This document shows positions 55,406 to 64,000 of a stretch of 64,000 bases of DNA, in pieces. Both the position numbers and the translations under genes were made by a program. Below the pieces are notes generated by a model. It searched no databases, was not told where the DNA came from, and saw nothing but the letters and a program-made list of their open reading frames with translations. Numbering within the stretch: position 1 is the stretch's first letter; each line of letters begins with the position of its first letter. Source of the DNA: Blastococcus sp. TF02A-26 (GTDB lineage Bacteria; Actinomycetota; Actinomycetes; Mycobacteriales; Geodermatophilaceae); assembly GCF_003319125.1 (NCBI RefSeq), contig NZ_QOHG01000005.1, forward strand, positions 215,373 to 279,372, in the 5' to 3' direction.

Positions 55406-56080
55406 ATGCGACGCGCAGCCGTCGGCGCCGCGCTGGGCCTGACCCTGGCGATCGGTGCGCCGGTCACCTGGCAGCTGGCCCGGACGCCGGCCGAGGCGGG
55501 CACGCCCGTCGAGCAGGTCCTCTCCGCGTCCACCCCGTCGGCGCCGGCGGAACCCCCGCCGTCGGCGCCGGCGGTCCCCGAGGGGCTGCCCCCGGTGGTG
55601 ACCCGGGACGCCGCTCCCGCCCCGCCGGCGGCGGCTCCCGTACCCGTCCGGCTCTCCCTGCCCTCGCTGGGCGTCGACGCACCGGTCGACGCCGTGGGGG
55701 TCGCCGAGGACGGCCAGATGGCGCTCCCCGAGGACGTGTCCCGCGTCGGCTGGTACCGCTTCGGCCCGCCGCCCGGCGAGGTCGGGTCGGCGGTCGTGGC
55801 CGGGCACGTGGACGACGCCGAGCAGGGCCTGGGCGCCCTGGCCGCGCTGCGCGAGGCCGAGCCGGGGGACGAGGTGCTGGTCACCGACTCCGCCGGCGCC
55901 GTCACCCGCTGGCGGGTCGTCGGCCGGGAGCTGATCACCAAGCAGGAACTCCCGCTGGCCGAGCTGTTCGCCCGCGACGGAGCCCCGCGGCTGGTGCTGG
56001 TCACCTGCGGCGGGCCGTTCCTGCCGGAGTACCGCAGCTACCGGGACAACGTGGTCGTCGTCGCGGAGCCGGTCCCGTGA
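55406..56080 (+). CDS. Class F-like sortase
   Basis: A 224-residue transpeptidase. An N-terminal hydrophobic segment (VGAALGLTLAIGAPVTWQLA) anchors it; a Pro/Ala-rich stalk follows (about residues 40-75). The catalytic domain has His134 (VVAGHVDD), Cys201 (LVLVTCGGPFLP) and an Arg in YRSYRDNVV. The single-anchor form and TCGG motif fit class F, the actinobacterial sortase type beside DUF4397 proteins. Its natural sorting signal is unknown. ATG 55406 has GGAGGAGA upstream. Its stop overlaps a possible longer start of the sigma gene. Confidence 0.88.
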   Translation: MRRAAVGAALGLTLAIGAPVTWQLARTPAEAGTPVEQVLSASTPSAPAEPPPSAPAVPEGLPPVVTRDAAPAPPAAAPVPVRLSLPSLGVDAPVDAVGVAEDGQMALPEDVSRVGWYRFGPPPGEVGSAVVAGHVDDAEQGLGALAALREAEPGDEVLVTDSAGAVTRWRVVGRELITKQELPLAELFARDGAPRLVLVTCGGPFLPEYRSYRDNVVVVAEPVP

Positions 56081-56138
56081 CCGGCGTCCTGGAGCGCCCC
56101 GCGGTGACGCGTGGATCTTCACCGCCGGCCCGTCGCAC

Positions 56139-56144
56139 TACTGT
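56139..56144 (+). promoter_or_regulatory. Probable -10 box of leaderless ECF sigma gene
   Basis: TACTGT, seven bases before GTG 56152, supports that start and an internal promoter in the egtD-egtE interval. Confidence 0.4.
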
Positions 56145-56151
56145 CTCGGTC

Positions 56152-56754
56152 GTGGCCGACGACGTCCTCCCGCTCCCGGGGGCCTCCCTCGAGCCGGACG
56201 ACGCCGAGGTCGGCCGGCGGTTCGCCGCCGGCGACGAGCAGGCACTGGTGCTGGCGTACCAGCGCTGGTCCGGGCAGGTGCACGGCATGGCGGTGCGGGC
56301 GTTCGGCCCGGGCCCCGACGCCGAGGACGTCACCCAGCAGGTGTTCGTCTCGGCCTGGACCGGCCGCACCGGCTACCGCCCGGAGTCCGGCCCGCTCCCG
56401 GCGTGGCTGGTCGGCGTCTGCCGGCACAAGATCGCCGACACCTGGGCCAAGCGGGACCGCCAGCGCCGGCTCGCCGAGGCCGCGGCCGCCGATGCGGAGA
56501 CCCGCCCGGCCCCGGCGGCCCGGCCGCTGGACGCCGCGGTCGCCGACCGGGTGCTGCTGCTCGACGAGCTGGAGCGCATCGACCAGCCGCAGCGCGGCAT
56601 CATCGAGCTCGCCTTCTTCGAGGACCTGACCCACGCCCAGATCGCGACCCGCACGGGTCTGCCGCTGGGCACCGTGAAGAGCCACATCAGGCGCACACTG
56701 GAGCGCCTGCGCAGTCGCTTGGAGGTGGACGGTGCCGCAGCACTGCACGCCTGA
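56152..56754 (+). CDS. ECF RNA polymerase sigma factor
   Basis: A 200-residue group IV sigma factor. Region 2 has FAAGDEQALVLAYQRWSGQVHGMAVRAFGPGPDAEDVTQQVFVSAW, and region 4 has LDELERIDQPQRGIIELAFFEDLTHAQIATRTGLPLGTVKSHIRRTLERLRSRL. GTG 56152 follows a TACTGT box; an in-frame GTG at 56077 overlapping the sortase stop would add 25 non-conserved residues. A zinc anti-sigma gene overlaps its 3' end by 23 bases, so this is a complete signal unit. Confidence 0.9.
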   Translation: MADDVLPLPGASLEPDDAEVGRRFAAGDEQALVLAYQRWSGQVHGMAVRAFGPGPDAEDVTQQVFVSAWTGRTGYRPESGPLPAWLVGVCRHKIADTWAKRDRQRRLAEAAAADAETRPAPAARPLDAAVADRVLLLDELERIDQPQRGIIELAFFEDLTHAQIATRTGLPLGTVKSHIRRTLERLRSRLEVDGAAALHA

Positions 56755-57469
56755 GGACCTCGCGCTGGCCGCGCTCGGTGAACCGCTGACCGGAGCGGAC
56801 GCCGCCCACCTGGACGGGTGCGCCGCCTGCACCGCCGAGGTCGCGAGCCTGCGCCGCAGCGTCGAGGCGCTCGCCGTCCCCGAGTTCTCCGCGCACGGCC
56901 CCGCCGTGGCCCCGCCGGCGCACGTCTGGACGGCGATCGCGGCCGCCACCGGCGTGACCGCCACGCCGGAGGGCAGCGCCCGCGTGGTCCCCGAGGAGCC
57001 CGCCCGCACCGTCGAGGTCGTCCCGCTGCGGCCGCGCCGCTCGCGGCTGCTGCTGGCCGCGGCGGCCGCCGGCGTCGTCGGCGTCGGGATCGGTGCGGGC
57101 GCGGTCGTCCTCGGTGACCGGGACGACGAGGAGACCACCGTGGCCGTGGCCGCCGCCCAGCTCGACCCGCTGGGCGAGAACCGCGCCTCGGGGGAGGCGG
57201 AGGTGGTGGAGCGCCCCGACGGCAGCCGCGTGCTGCGGCTGGACCTCGACGCCGACGCCCCGGAGGAGGGCTATCTCGAGGTGTGGCTGATCGATCCCGA
57301 CGTGGTGGGCATGGTCTCGGTCGGCGTCGTCAGCGCCGGCACCGAGGAGCTCGAGCTGCCGGCCGACCTCGACGTCGACGCCTTCCCGATCGTCGACGTC
57401 TCGGTCGAACCGCTGGACGGCGACCCGAGCCACTCCGGCGTCTCCGTCGCCCGCGGCCAGCTGGCGTGA
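56732..57469 (+). CDS. Zinc anti-sigma factor, single-pass membrane
   Basis: A 245-residue protein. The N-terminal ZAS motif is AHLDGCAACTAEV (H-x-x-x-C-x-x-C), which binds the sigma factor and often responds to thiol redox state. One TM helix (about residues 110-130, LLLAAAAAGVVGVGIGAGAVV) is followed by an extracytoplasmic RskA-type domain (QLDPLGENRASGEAEVVERPDGSRVLRLDLDADAPEEGYLEVWLIDPD). GTG 56732 has GGAGGTGG upstream. Its stop overlaps the egtE start by four bases, coupling anti-sigma and egtE translation. Confidence 0.92.
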   Translation: MPQHCTPEDLALAALGEPLTGADAAHLDGCAACTAEVASLRRSVEALAVPEFSAHGPAVAPPAHVWTAIAAATGVTATPEGSARVVPEEPARTVEVVPLRPRRSRLLLAAAAAGVVGVGIGAGAVVLGDRDDEETTVAVAAAQLDPLGENRASGEAEVVERPDGSRVLRLDLDADAPEEGYLEVWLIDPDVVGMVSVGVVSAGTEELELPADLDVDAFPIVDVSVEPLDGDPSHSGVSVARGQLA

Positions 57470-58584
57470 CCGTTCTCCCCCACGAGGACCTCGGCTCCGC
57501 CTGGCGCGCCGCCCGCCCCCGGGCGGCCGGGCGCCACCTCGACACCGCGGCCTGCAGCCGGCAGAGCACCCGGGTGCTCGACGCCGCCGCGCACCACGCC
57601 CGGCACGAGGCCGAGCTCGGCGGCTACGTCGCCGAGGCGGCCGCCGAGCACCTGCTCCAGCAGGGCCGCTCGGTGCTCGCCGGACTGGTGGGGATGGCCG
57701 CGGCCGACCTGGCGTTCGTCGAGTCGGCGCAGTCCGCCCTGGCCACGCTGCTCGCCGGCTGGCGGCTGCCCGCCGGCGGCCGGGTCGCGATCCTGCCGGG
57801 CGAGTACTCCCCGAACTCCGCGATGCTGCGTGCGGCCGGGCTGACGCCGGTGCCGCTGGCCGTGGACGGCGTCGGGCGGGCCGTCCCCGAGGAGGTGGAG
57901 CGGCTGCTGGCGGCCGATCCGCCGGTCGCGGTCCACCTCACCCACGTGCCCAGCCACCGCGGGGTCGTGCAGCCGGCGCGGGAGATCGCGGCGCTGTGCC
58001 GGGCCGCCGGGGTGCCGCTGGTCCTCGACGCGGCGCAGTCCCTGGGGCAGGTCGACGTGGACCTCGGCGCCGACGTCGTCTACGGCACCTCGCGCAAGTG
58101 GCTGGCCGGTCCGCGGGGCGTCGGGTTCCTCTGCGTCCGTCCGGCCGTGGCGGCGCAGCTGACCCCCGTGCTCGCGCCCGCCGCGGACCTGCCGCCGATG
58201 CGCGCGTTCGAGTCCGGCGAGGCGCACGTCGCCGGGCGGGTGGGGCTGGTCCTGGCCGTCGGCGAGCACCTCGCTGCCGGACCGGACCGGGTGCGGCAGC
58301 GGCTCTCGGCGCTCGGCCGCGCCGGCCGTGAGGTGCTCGACGGCGCGGCGGGCTGGCGGGTGGTCGAGCCGGTCGACGAGCCGACGGCGGCCACCACGCT
58401 CGTGCCCCCGGACGGCGCGGACGTCGTCGCCACCCGGGCGCGGCTGCTGACCGAGCACGGGATCGTCACCACCGCGATCGGGGTCGAGCGGGCGCCCGGG
58501 GAGATGACCGGCCCGGTGCTGCGGGTCTCCCCGCACGTCGACGGCACCCTCGACGACCTCGAGGCGCTCGCCGCCGCCCTCTGA
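57466..58584 (+). CDS. egtE: Ergothioneine C-S lyase EgtE
   Basis: PLP enzyme of the class V aminotransferase/NifS fold, 372 residues, that cleaves hercynylcysteine sulfoxide to release ergothioneine. The PLP Lys is in GTSRKWLAGPRGVG (Lys211). Other motifs: LSLGQVDVDLGADVV-type cofactor loop (VLDAAQSLGQVDVDL) and ESAQSALATLL. The class V fold overlaps with kynureninase or isopenicillin-N epimerase, but the nearby egtABCD genes make EgtE the best call. GTG 57466 overlaps the anti-sigma stop (GTGA). Confidence 0.88.
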   Translation: MTVLPHEDLGSAWRAARPRAAGRHLDTAACSRQSTRVLDAAAHHARHEAELGGYVAEAAAEHLLQQGRSVLAGLVGMAAADLAFVESAQSALATLLAGWRLPAGGRVAILPGEYSPNSAMLRAAGLTPVPLAVDGVGRAVPEEVERLLAADPPVAVHLTHVPSHRGVVQPAREIAALCRAAGVPLVLDAAQSLGQVDVDLGADVVYGTSRKWLAGPRGVGFLCVRPAVAAQLTPVLAPAADLPPMRAFESGEAHVAGRVGLVLAVGEHLAAGPDRVRQRLSALGRAGREVLDGAAGWRVVEPVDEPTAATTLVPPDGADVVATRARLLTEHGIVTTAIGVERAPGEMTGPVLRVSPHVDGTLDDLEALAAAL

Positions 58585-58590
58585 CGCTCA

Positions 58591-58653
58591 GAGGCATGGG
58601 AAGCGATACCCACGTCCTCGTGCCGAGAACGAGGGGTTCGCTTCCCATGCCTC
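58591..58653. terminator. Long inverted repeat between convergent genes
   Basis: 16-base perfect arms, GAGGCATGGGAAGCGA (58591-58606) and its complement (58638-58653), begin seven bases after the egtE stop and end just before the deaminase stop. The first eleven bases (GAGGCATGGGA) recur in the repeat near 18567. Confidence 0.7.
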
Positions 58654-58654
58654 G

Positions 58655-60037
58655 TCAGGCGGGCGCCTGCATCCGCTCGGACACCCGGCGGTGGACGGCG
58701 AGCTGCTCCGCCAGGCCGGGGTGCACCGGGACGCCGTCCTCCACGACGAACCGCCCGCCGACGACGGTGTGCCGCGCCGCCACCGGCCCGCAGCGCAGCC
58801 ACGCCTCGACCGGGTCCGACAGCGCGCCGGCGAACGCGACCCCGGTCAGCGGCCACACCGCGAGGTCACCGCACGCGCCGACCGACAGCTCGCCGATCTC
58901 CCCGGTCCGGCCCAGGCAGGCCGCGCCGCCGCGGGTGGCGACCTCGAGGGCGTCCCGGGCGGAGAACGAGCCCGCGCCGTGCCGGAGCTTGCCCTGGAGC
59001 ATCGCCGTCCGGGCCTCCAACCACAGCGACGCCGCGTCCGCCGACGACGACCCGTCCACCCCGAGCCCCACCGGCGCCCCGGCCGCCCGCAGCTCGCTCA
59101 CCGGCGCCAGCCCGGAGCCCAGGATCATGTTCGACGACGGGCAGTGCGCCGCCCCCACCCGCGCCGAGCCGAGCCGGCCCACCTCGTCGGGTGAGGGCCA
59201 GACGACGTGTGCCAGCCAGGTCCGGTCCGACAGCCAGCCGACGTCGGTGAGGTAGTCGACCGGGCGCCGGCCGAAGGTCTCCAGGCAGAACGCGTCCTCG
59301 TCCTGGGTCTCGCACAGGTGCGTGTGCAGCCGGACGTCGAGGCGCTCGGCCAGCTCCGCGGTCCGGGTCATCAGCGAGGTCGAGACGCTGAACGGCGAGC
59401 ACGGGGCCAGCGCGATGCGGGTCAGCGCGGTCGGCGACGGGTCGTGGTGCAGCGCCACCAGTCGCTCGGAGTCGGCCAGGATCTCGTCGTCGTCCTGCAC
59501 GACCGAGTCCGGGGGCAGGCCGCCGTCCTTGACCGACAGGGACATCGACCCGCGGGTGAAGTGCGAGCGCATGCCGAGGTCCCGGGCGGCCGCGACCTCG
59601 GCCGTGATCAGGTCGCCGCCGCCGCGCGGGTGCACGTAGAGGTGGTCGGTGGAGGTGGTGCAGCCGGCCAGCGCCAGCTCGGTGAGCCCGACGTAGGCCG
59701 AGACGTACGCGGCCTCCTCGTCCAGCCGGGCCCACAGCGGGTAGAGCGTGACCAGCCAGTCGAACAGCCCGCCGGTCAGCGCGGGGGCGTAGGCGCGGGT
59801 GAGGTTCTGGTACAGGTGGTGGTGGGTGTTGACCAGCCCCGGCGTCACCAGGCAGCCCCGCGCGTCGACGGTGCGGACGGCGGCCGGCGGCGGGTCCCCC
59901 GGGCCGCCCAGGGCGCTGACCACCCCGCCGGTGACCGCCACCCAGCCGCCGGCGATCTCGCGACGGGCGTCGTCGACGGTGGCCACCAGCTCGGCGTCCC
60001 GGACGAGCAGATCGACAGGGTTGTCCACGCGCCGCAT
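58655..60037 (-). CDS. 8-oxoguanine deaminase-like amidohydrolase
   Basis: A 460-residue metal-dependent hydrolase of the cytosine/guanine deaminase group. NTHHHLYQN is the N-terminal metal site; HTHLCETQDED, the later AHVVWPS and VDGSSSADAAS (D-x-S-x-S) are further conserved motifs. The strongest resemblance is to 8-oxoguanine deaminase, which converts 8-oxoguanine to urate; a guanine deaminase or other aminohydrolase is the alternative. ATG 60037 gives MRRVDNPVDLLVRDAEL; GTG 60028 is also possible. It is divergent from xanthine dehydrogenase, which makes the same product, urate. Confidence 0.87.
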   Translation of the reverse strand: MRRVDNPVDLLVRDAELVATVDDARREIAGGWVAVTGGVVSALGGPGDPPPAAVRTVDARGCLVTPGLVNTHHHLYQNLTRAYAPALTGGLFDWLVTLYPLWARLDEEAAYVSAYVGLTELALAGCTTSTDHLYVHPRGGGDLITAEVAAARDLGMRSHFTRGSMSLSVKDGGLPPDSVVQDDDEILADSERLVALHHDPSPTALTRIALAPCSPFSVSTSLMTRTAELAERLDVRLHTHLCETQDEDAFCLETFGRRPVDYLTDVGWLSDRTWLAHVVWPSPDEVGRLGSARVGAAHCPSSNMILGSGLAPVSELRAAGAPVGLGVDGSSSADAASLWLEARTAMLQGKLRHGAGSFSARDALEVATRGGAACLGRTGEIGELSVGACGDLAVWPLTGVAFAGALSDPVEAWLRCGPVAARHTVVGGRFVVEDGVPVHPGLAEQLAVHRRVSERMQAPA

Positions 60038-60166
60038 CCTGCCCAGGCTGTGTGACGGCGGCGAGTCACCGCGCGCCGGAACGACATCTGAACGGAACAC
60101 CTCGGAGCTACCGTGGCCGCCCCCGGGCCCGCTGCGGCGCCCGGCGCCAGCCACGAGAGGGGACGC
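60038..60166. promoter_or_regulatory. Divergent intergenic region, deaminase / xanthine dehydrogenase
   Basis: 129 bases. The xanthine dehydrogenase start ATG 60167 has GAGAGGGG upstream. Promoters of both units should lie here, but I see no convincing operator. Confidence 0.3.
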
Positions 60167-61048
60167 ATGCGGTTCCTGCAGCCCACCACCTGGGCCGAGG
60201 CCCTGGAGGCGAGAGCCGCCCATCCCGAGGCCGTCGCGATCGCCGGCGGCACCGACGTCATGGTCGCGGTGAACTTCGGCCGGCTGCGCCCACCGGTCCT
60301 CCTCGACCTCACCCGGGTCGCCGAGCTGCAGGAGTGGGCGCCCGACGACGGCGCCGTCCGGCTCGGGGCGGGCGTGCCCTACGCGCGGGTCATCACCGAG
60401 CTGGGCGACCGGCTGCCCGGGCTGGCGATGGCCGCCCGCACGATCGGCTCGCCGCAGATCCGCAACCGCGGCACGGTCGGCGGCAACCTGGCCACCGCCT
60501 CCCCCGCCGGCGACGCGCACCCCGCCCTGCTGGCCGCCGACGCCGAGGTCGAGGTCGCCTCCGTCCGGGGCACCCGCCGGATCCCGGTGACCGACTTCTA
60601 CACCGGGGTGAAGCGGAGCGCGCTGGCCCCGGACGAGCTCATCGCCGCCGTCCGGATCACCCCGCCGAGCGGGCCGCAGCAGTACAGCAAGATCGGCACC
60701 CGCAACGCGATGGTCATCGCGGTCGCCGCCTTCGGCCTGGCGCTGCACCCCGACCGCGGCGCCGTCGGCACCGGCATCGGCTCGGCCGCGCCCACCCCGC
60801 GCCGCGCGACCGCCGCCGAGGAGTTCCTGGCCGGGGAGCTGGCCGGCCTCTGGGAGTCCCGCGGCGAGCTGCCGGCCGCCACTGCCACCCGCTTCGGCGA
60901 GCTGGTCGCCGAGGCGTCCGCCCCGATCGACGACGTCCGCGGCACCGCCGCCTACCGCGTCCACGCGCTCTCGGTCATGGCCCGCCGGGCCCTGACCTGG
61001 GCGTGGGCCGAGTACCGCACCGCGAAGGAGTCCCGACCATGCGACTGA
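60167..61048 (+). CDS. Xanthine dehydrogenase FAD-binding subunit
   Basis: Medium subunit (293 residues) of a molybdenum hydroxylase. FAD motifs: AVAIAGGTDVMVAVNFGRLRPPVLLDL (PCMH pyrophosphate loop) and IGSPQIRNRGTVGGNLATASPAGDAHPALLA. A C-terminal CO-dehydrogenase flavoprotein domain follows. It passes electrons from the iron-sulfur subunit to FAD and on to an acceptor. ATG 60167 has a clear purine-rich site. It overlaps the next gene by ten bases, and the three subunits form one operon. Confidence 0.92.
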   Translation: MRFLQPTTWAEALEARAAHPEAVAIAGGTDVMVAVNFGRLRPPVLLDLTRVAELQEWAPDDGAVRLGAGVPYARVITELGDRLPGLAMAARTIGSPQIRNRGTVGGNLATASPAGDAHPALLAADAEVEVASVRGTRRIPVTDFYTGVKRSALAPDELIAAVRITPPSGPQQYSKIGTRNAMVIAVAAFGLALHPDRGAVGTGIGSAAPTPRRATAAEEFLAGELAGLWESRGELPAATATRFGELVAEASAPIDDVRGTAAYRVHALSVMARRALTWAWAEYRTAKESRPCD

Positions 61049-61517
61049 CCTGCACCGTCAACGGCTCGCCCCAGCAGGTGGACGACGTCTGGGAGGGCGA
61101 GAGCCTGCTGTACGTCCTGCGCGAGCGGATGGGCCTGCCCGGCTCGAAGAACGCCTGCGAGCAGGGCGAGTGCGGCTCCTGCACCGTCTACCTCGACGGC
61201 ACGCCGGTCTGCTCCTGCCTCGTGGCCGCCGGACAGGCCGAGGGCCGGGAGATCGGCACGGTCGAGGGGATGGCCACCGAGGAGTCCCTGCACCCGGTCC
61301 AGCAGGCGTTCCTGGACGCCGGCGCCGTCCAGTGCGGGTTCTGCACGCCGGGCCTGCTGGTCGCGACCGACGACCTGGTCACCCGCTCGCTGGCCGCCGG
61401 CGCGCCCCCCGAGGACGCCGAGATCCGCGAGGCGCTGGCCGGCAACCTCTGCCGCTGCACGGGCTACGAGAAGATCCTCGACGCCGTGAAGCTCGCCGCG
61501 CAGCGGATGGCCGCCCG

Positions 61518-61521
<4 letters not shown>
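61039..61521 (+). CDS. Xanthine dehydrogenase [2Fe-2S] subunit
   Basis: Small subunit of 160 residues holding two [2Fe-2S] clusters. The N-terminal plant-type ferredoxin domain has CEQGECGSCTVYLDG (plus the downstream Cys of PVCSC). The C-terminal helical domain has VQCGFCTPG and NLCRCTGYEKI. ATG 61039 overlaps the FAD subunit stop and its own stop overlaps the next start by four bases. Electrons flow molybdenum to clusters to FAD. Confidence 0.95.
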
Positions 61522-63872
<2,351 letters not shown>

Positions 63873-63873
63873 T

Positions 63874-64000
63874 TGTACTGATCGGACAGGTTGGTGCACG
63901 GCCTCTGGCCGAGGGTGATCTTGAAGTGAGGAGGGACCTCCGGGTTGGCTGTGGGAGCCGCCAAGCACCCACTCCGACCACAGGAGGTCCCTCGTGGTTC
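63874..64000 (+). mobile_element. Left end of an insertion sequence (IS481-like?)
   Basis: After the xanthine dehydrogenase stop the sequence changes to TGTACTGATCGGACAG..., then a leader with SD AGGAGGT and GTG 63994 opening V-V-(H), cut by the window edge. IS481-family transposases, as I recall, often start MVHANAPL and IS481 ends start with TGT, so this is my best guess. The SD is buried in an 11-base stem (63931-63941 with 63983-63993), a known way to limit transposase translation from read-through RNA. Only two codons of the transposase are in the window. Confidence 0.55.

Overview
This is a contiguous piece of a very GC-rich actinobacterial chromosome. The third codon positions are almost all G or C, GTG starts are common, genes overlap by four bases, and many start codons sit 6-7 bases after a TANNNT box, which suggests leaderless mRNAs. 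A complete ergothioneine gene set, a GuaB1-type reductase, a SARP-AfsR regulator and a class F-like sortase all point to Actinomycetota. A soil or rock-surface lineage such as Geodermatophilaceae is my inference, not something the sequence proves.

Layout. Positions 1-6750 hold housekeeping and efflux genes: serS (cut by the window edge), guaB1, a small zincin, a GroES-like protein, a MarR regulator with a divergent MmpL transporter, and pheA. Positions 6859-16404 are a signalling block. Two tandem TPR-GGDEF proteins, the second fused to a LarB/PurE-like domain, are followed by an MFS exporter, a manganese (yybP-ykoY) riboswitch with its GDT1-family Mn/Ca exporter, and two tandem GAF-PAS-GGDEF proteins. 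Positions 16417-29429 carry an NmrA-like reductase with a divergent MarR, a TipA-like MerR regulator, a methyltransferase, glpD with a divergent AGPS-like flavoenzyme, a large SARP/AAA/TPR regulator, an SDR, arginine deiminase and a secreted protein with an LAYTG sorting signal.

Positions 29496-46888 carry a SEC-C protein, a P450, two related sigma/membrane-sensor units (one a single fused gene, one split in two), an acyl-CoA ligase, a rhodanese, paired PH-domain membrane proteins, a response regulator divergent from a degenerate kinase, manganese catalase, an acetate-type symporter with its DUF485 partner, a MarR-zinc-ribbon pair, a lipoprotein and an NAPE-PLD-like hydrolase. Positions 47045-49512 hold a soluble GAF-GAF chemoreceptor-like protein and an Fpg/Nei glycosylase.

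Positions 49583-63872 combine ergothioneine synthesis (egtA-B-C-D, then egtE after an inserted DUF4397-sortase-ECF sigma-zinc anti-sigma module) with purine salvage and catabolism (an 8-oxoguanine deaminase-like enzyme divergent from a three-subunit xanthine dehydrogenase). The last 127 bases look like the left end of an insertion sequence placed one base after the xanthine dehydrogenase stop codon.

Themes. Four diguanylate cyclases with intact inhibitory sites lie together and no c-di-GMP phosphodiesterase is seen. Manganese handling (riboswitch, GDT1, Mn-catalase), ergothioneine and oxidised-guanine handling suggest an oxidative-stress-hardened cell. Many convergent gene pairs are separated by long perfect inverted repeats without U-tracts. 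The most unusual items are the GGDEF-LarB fusion, the sigma-membrane-sensor fusion beside its split paralogue, and the sortase/sigma module lodged in the ergothioneine operon.
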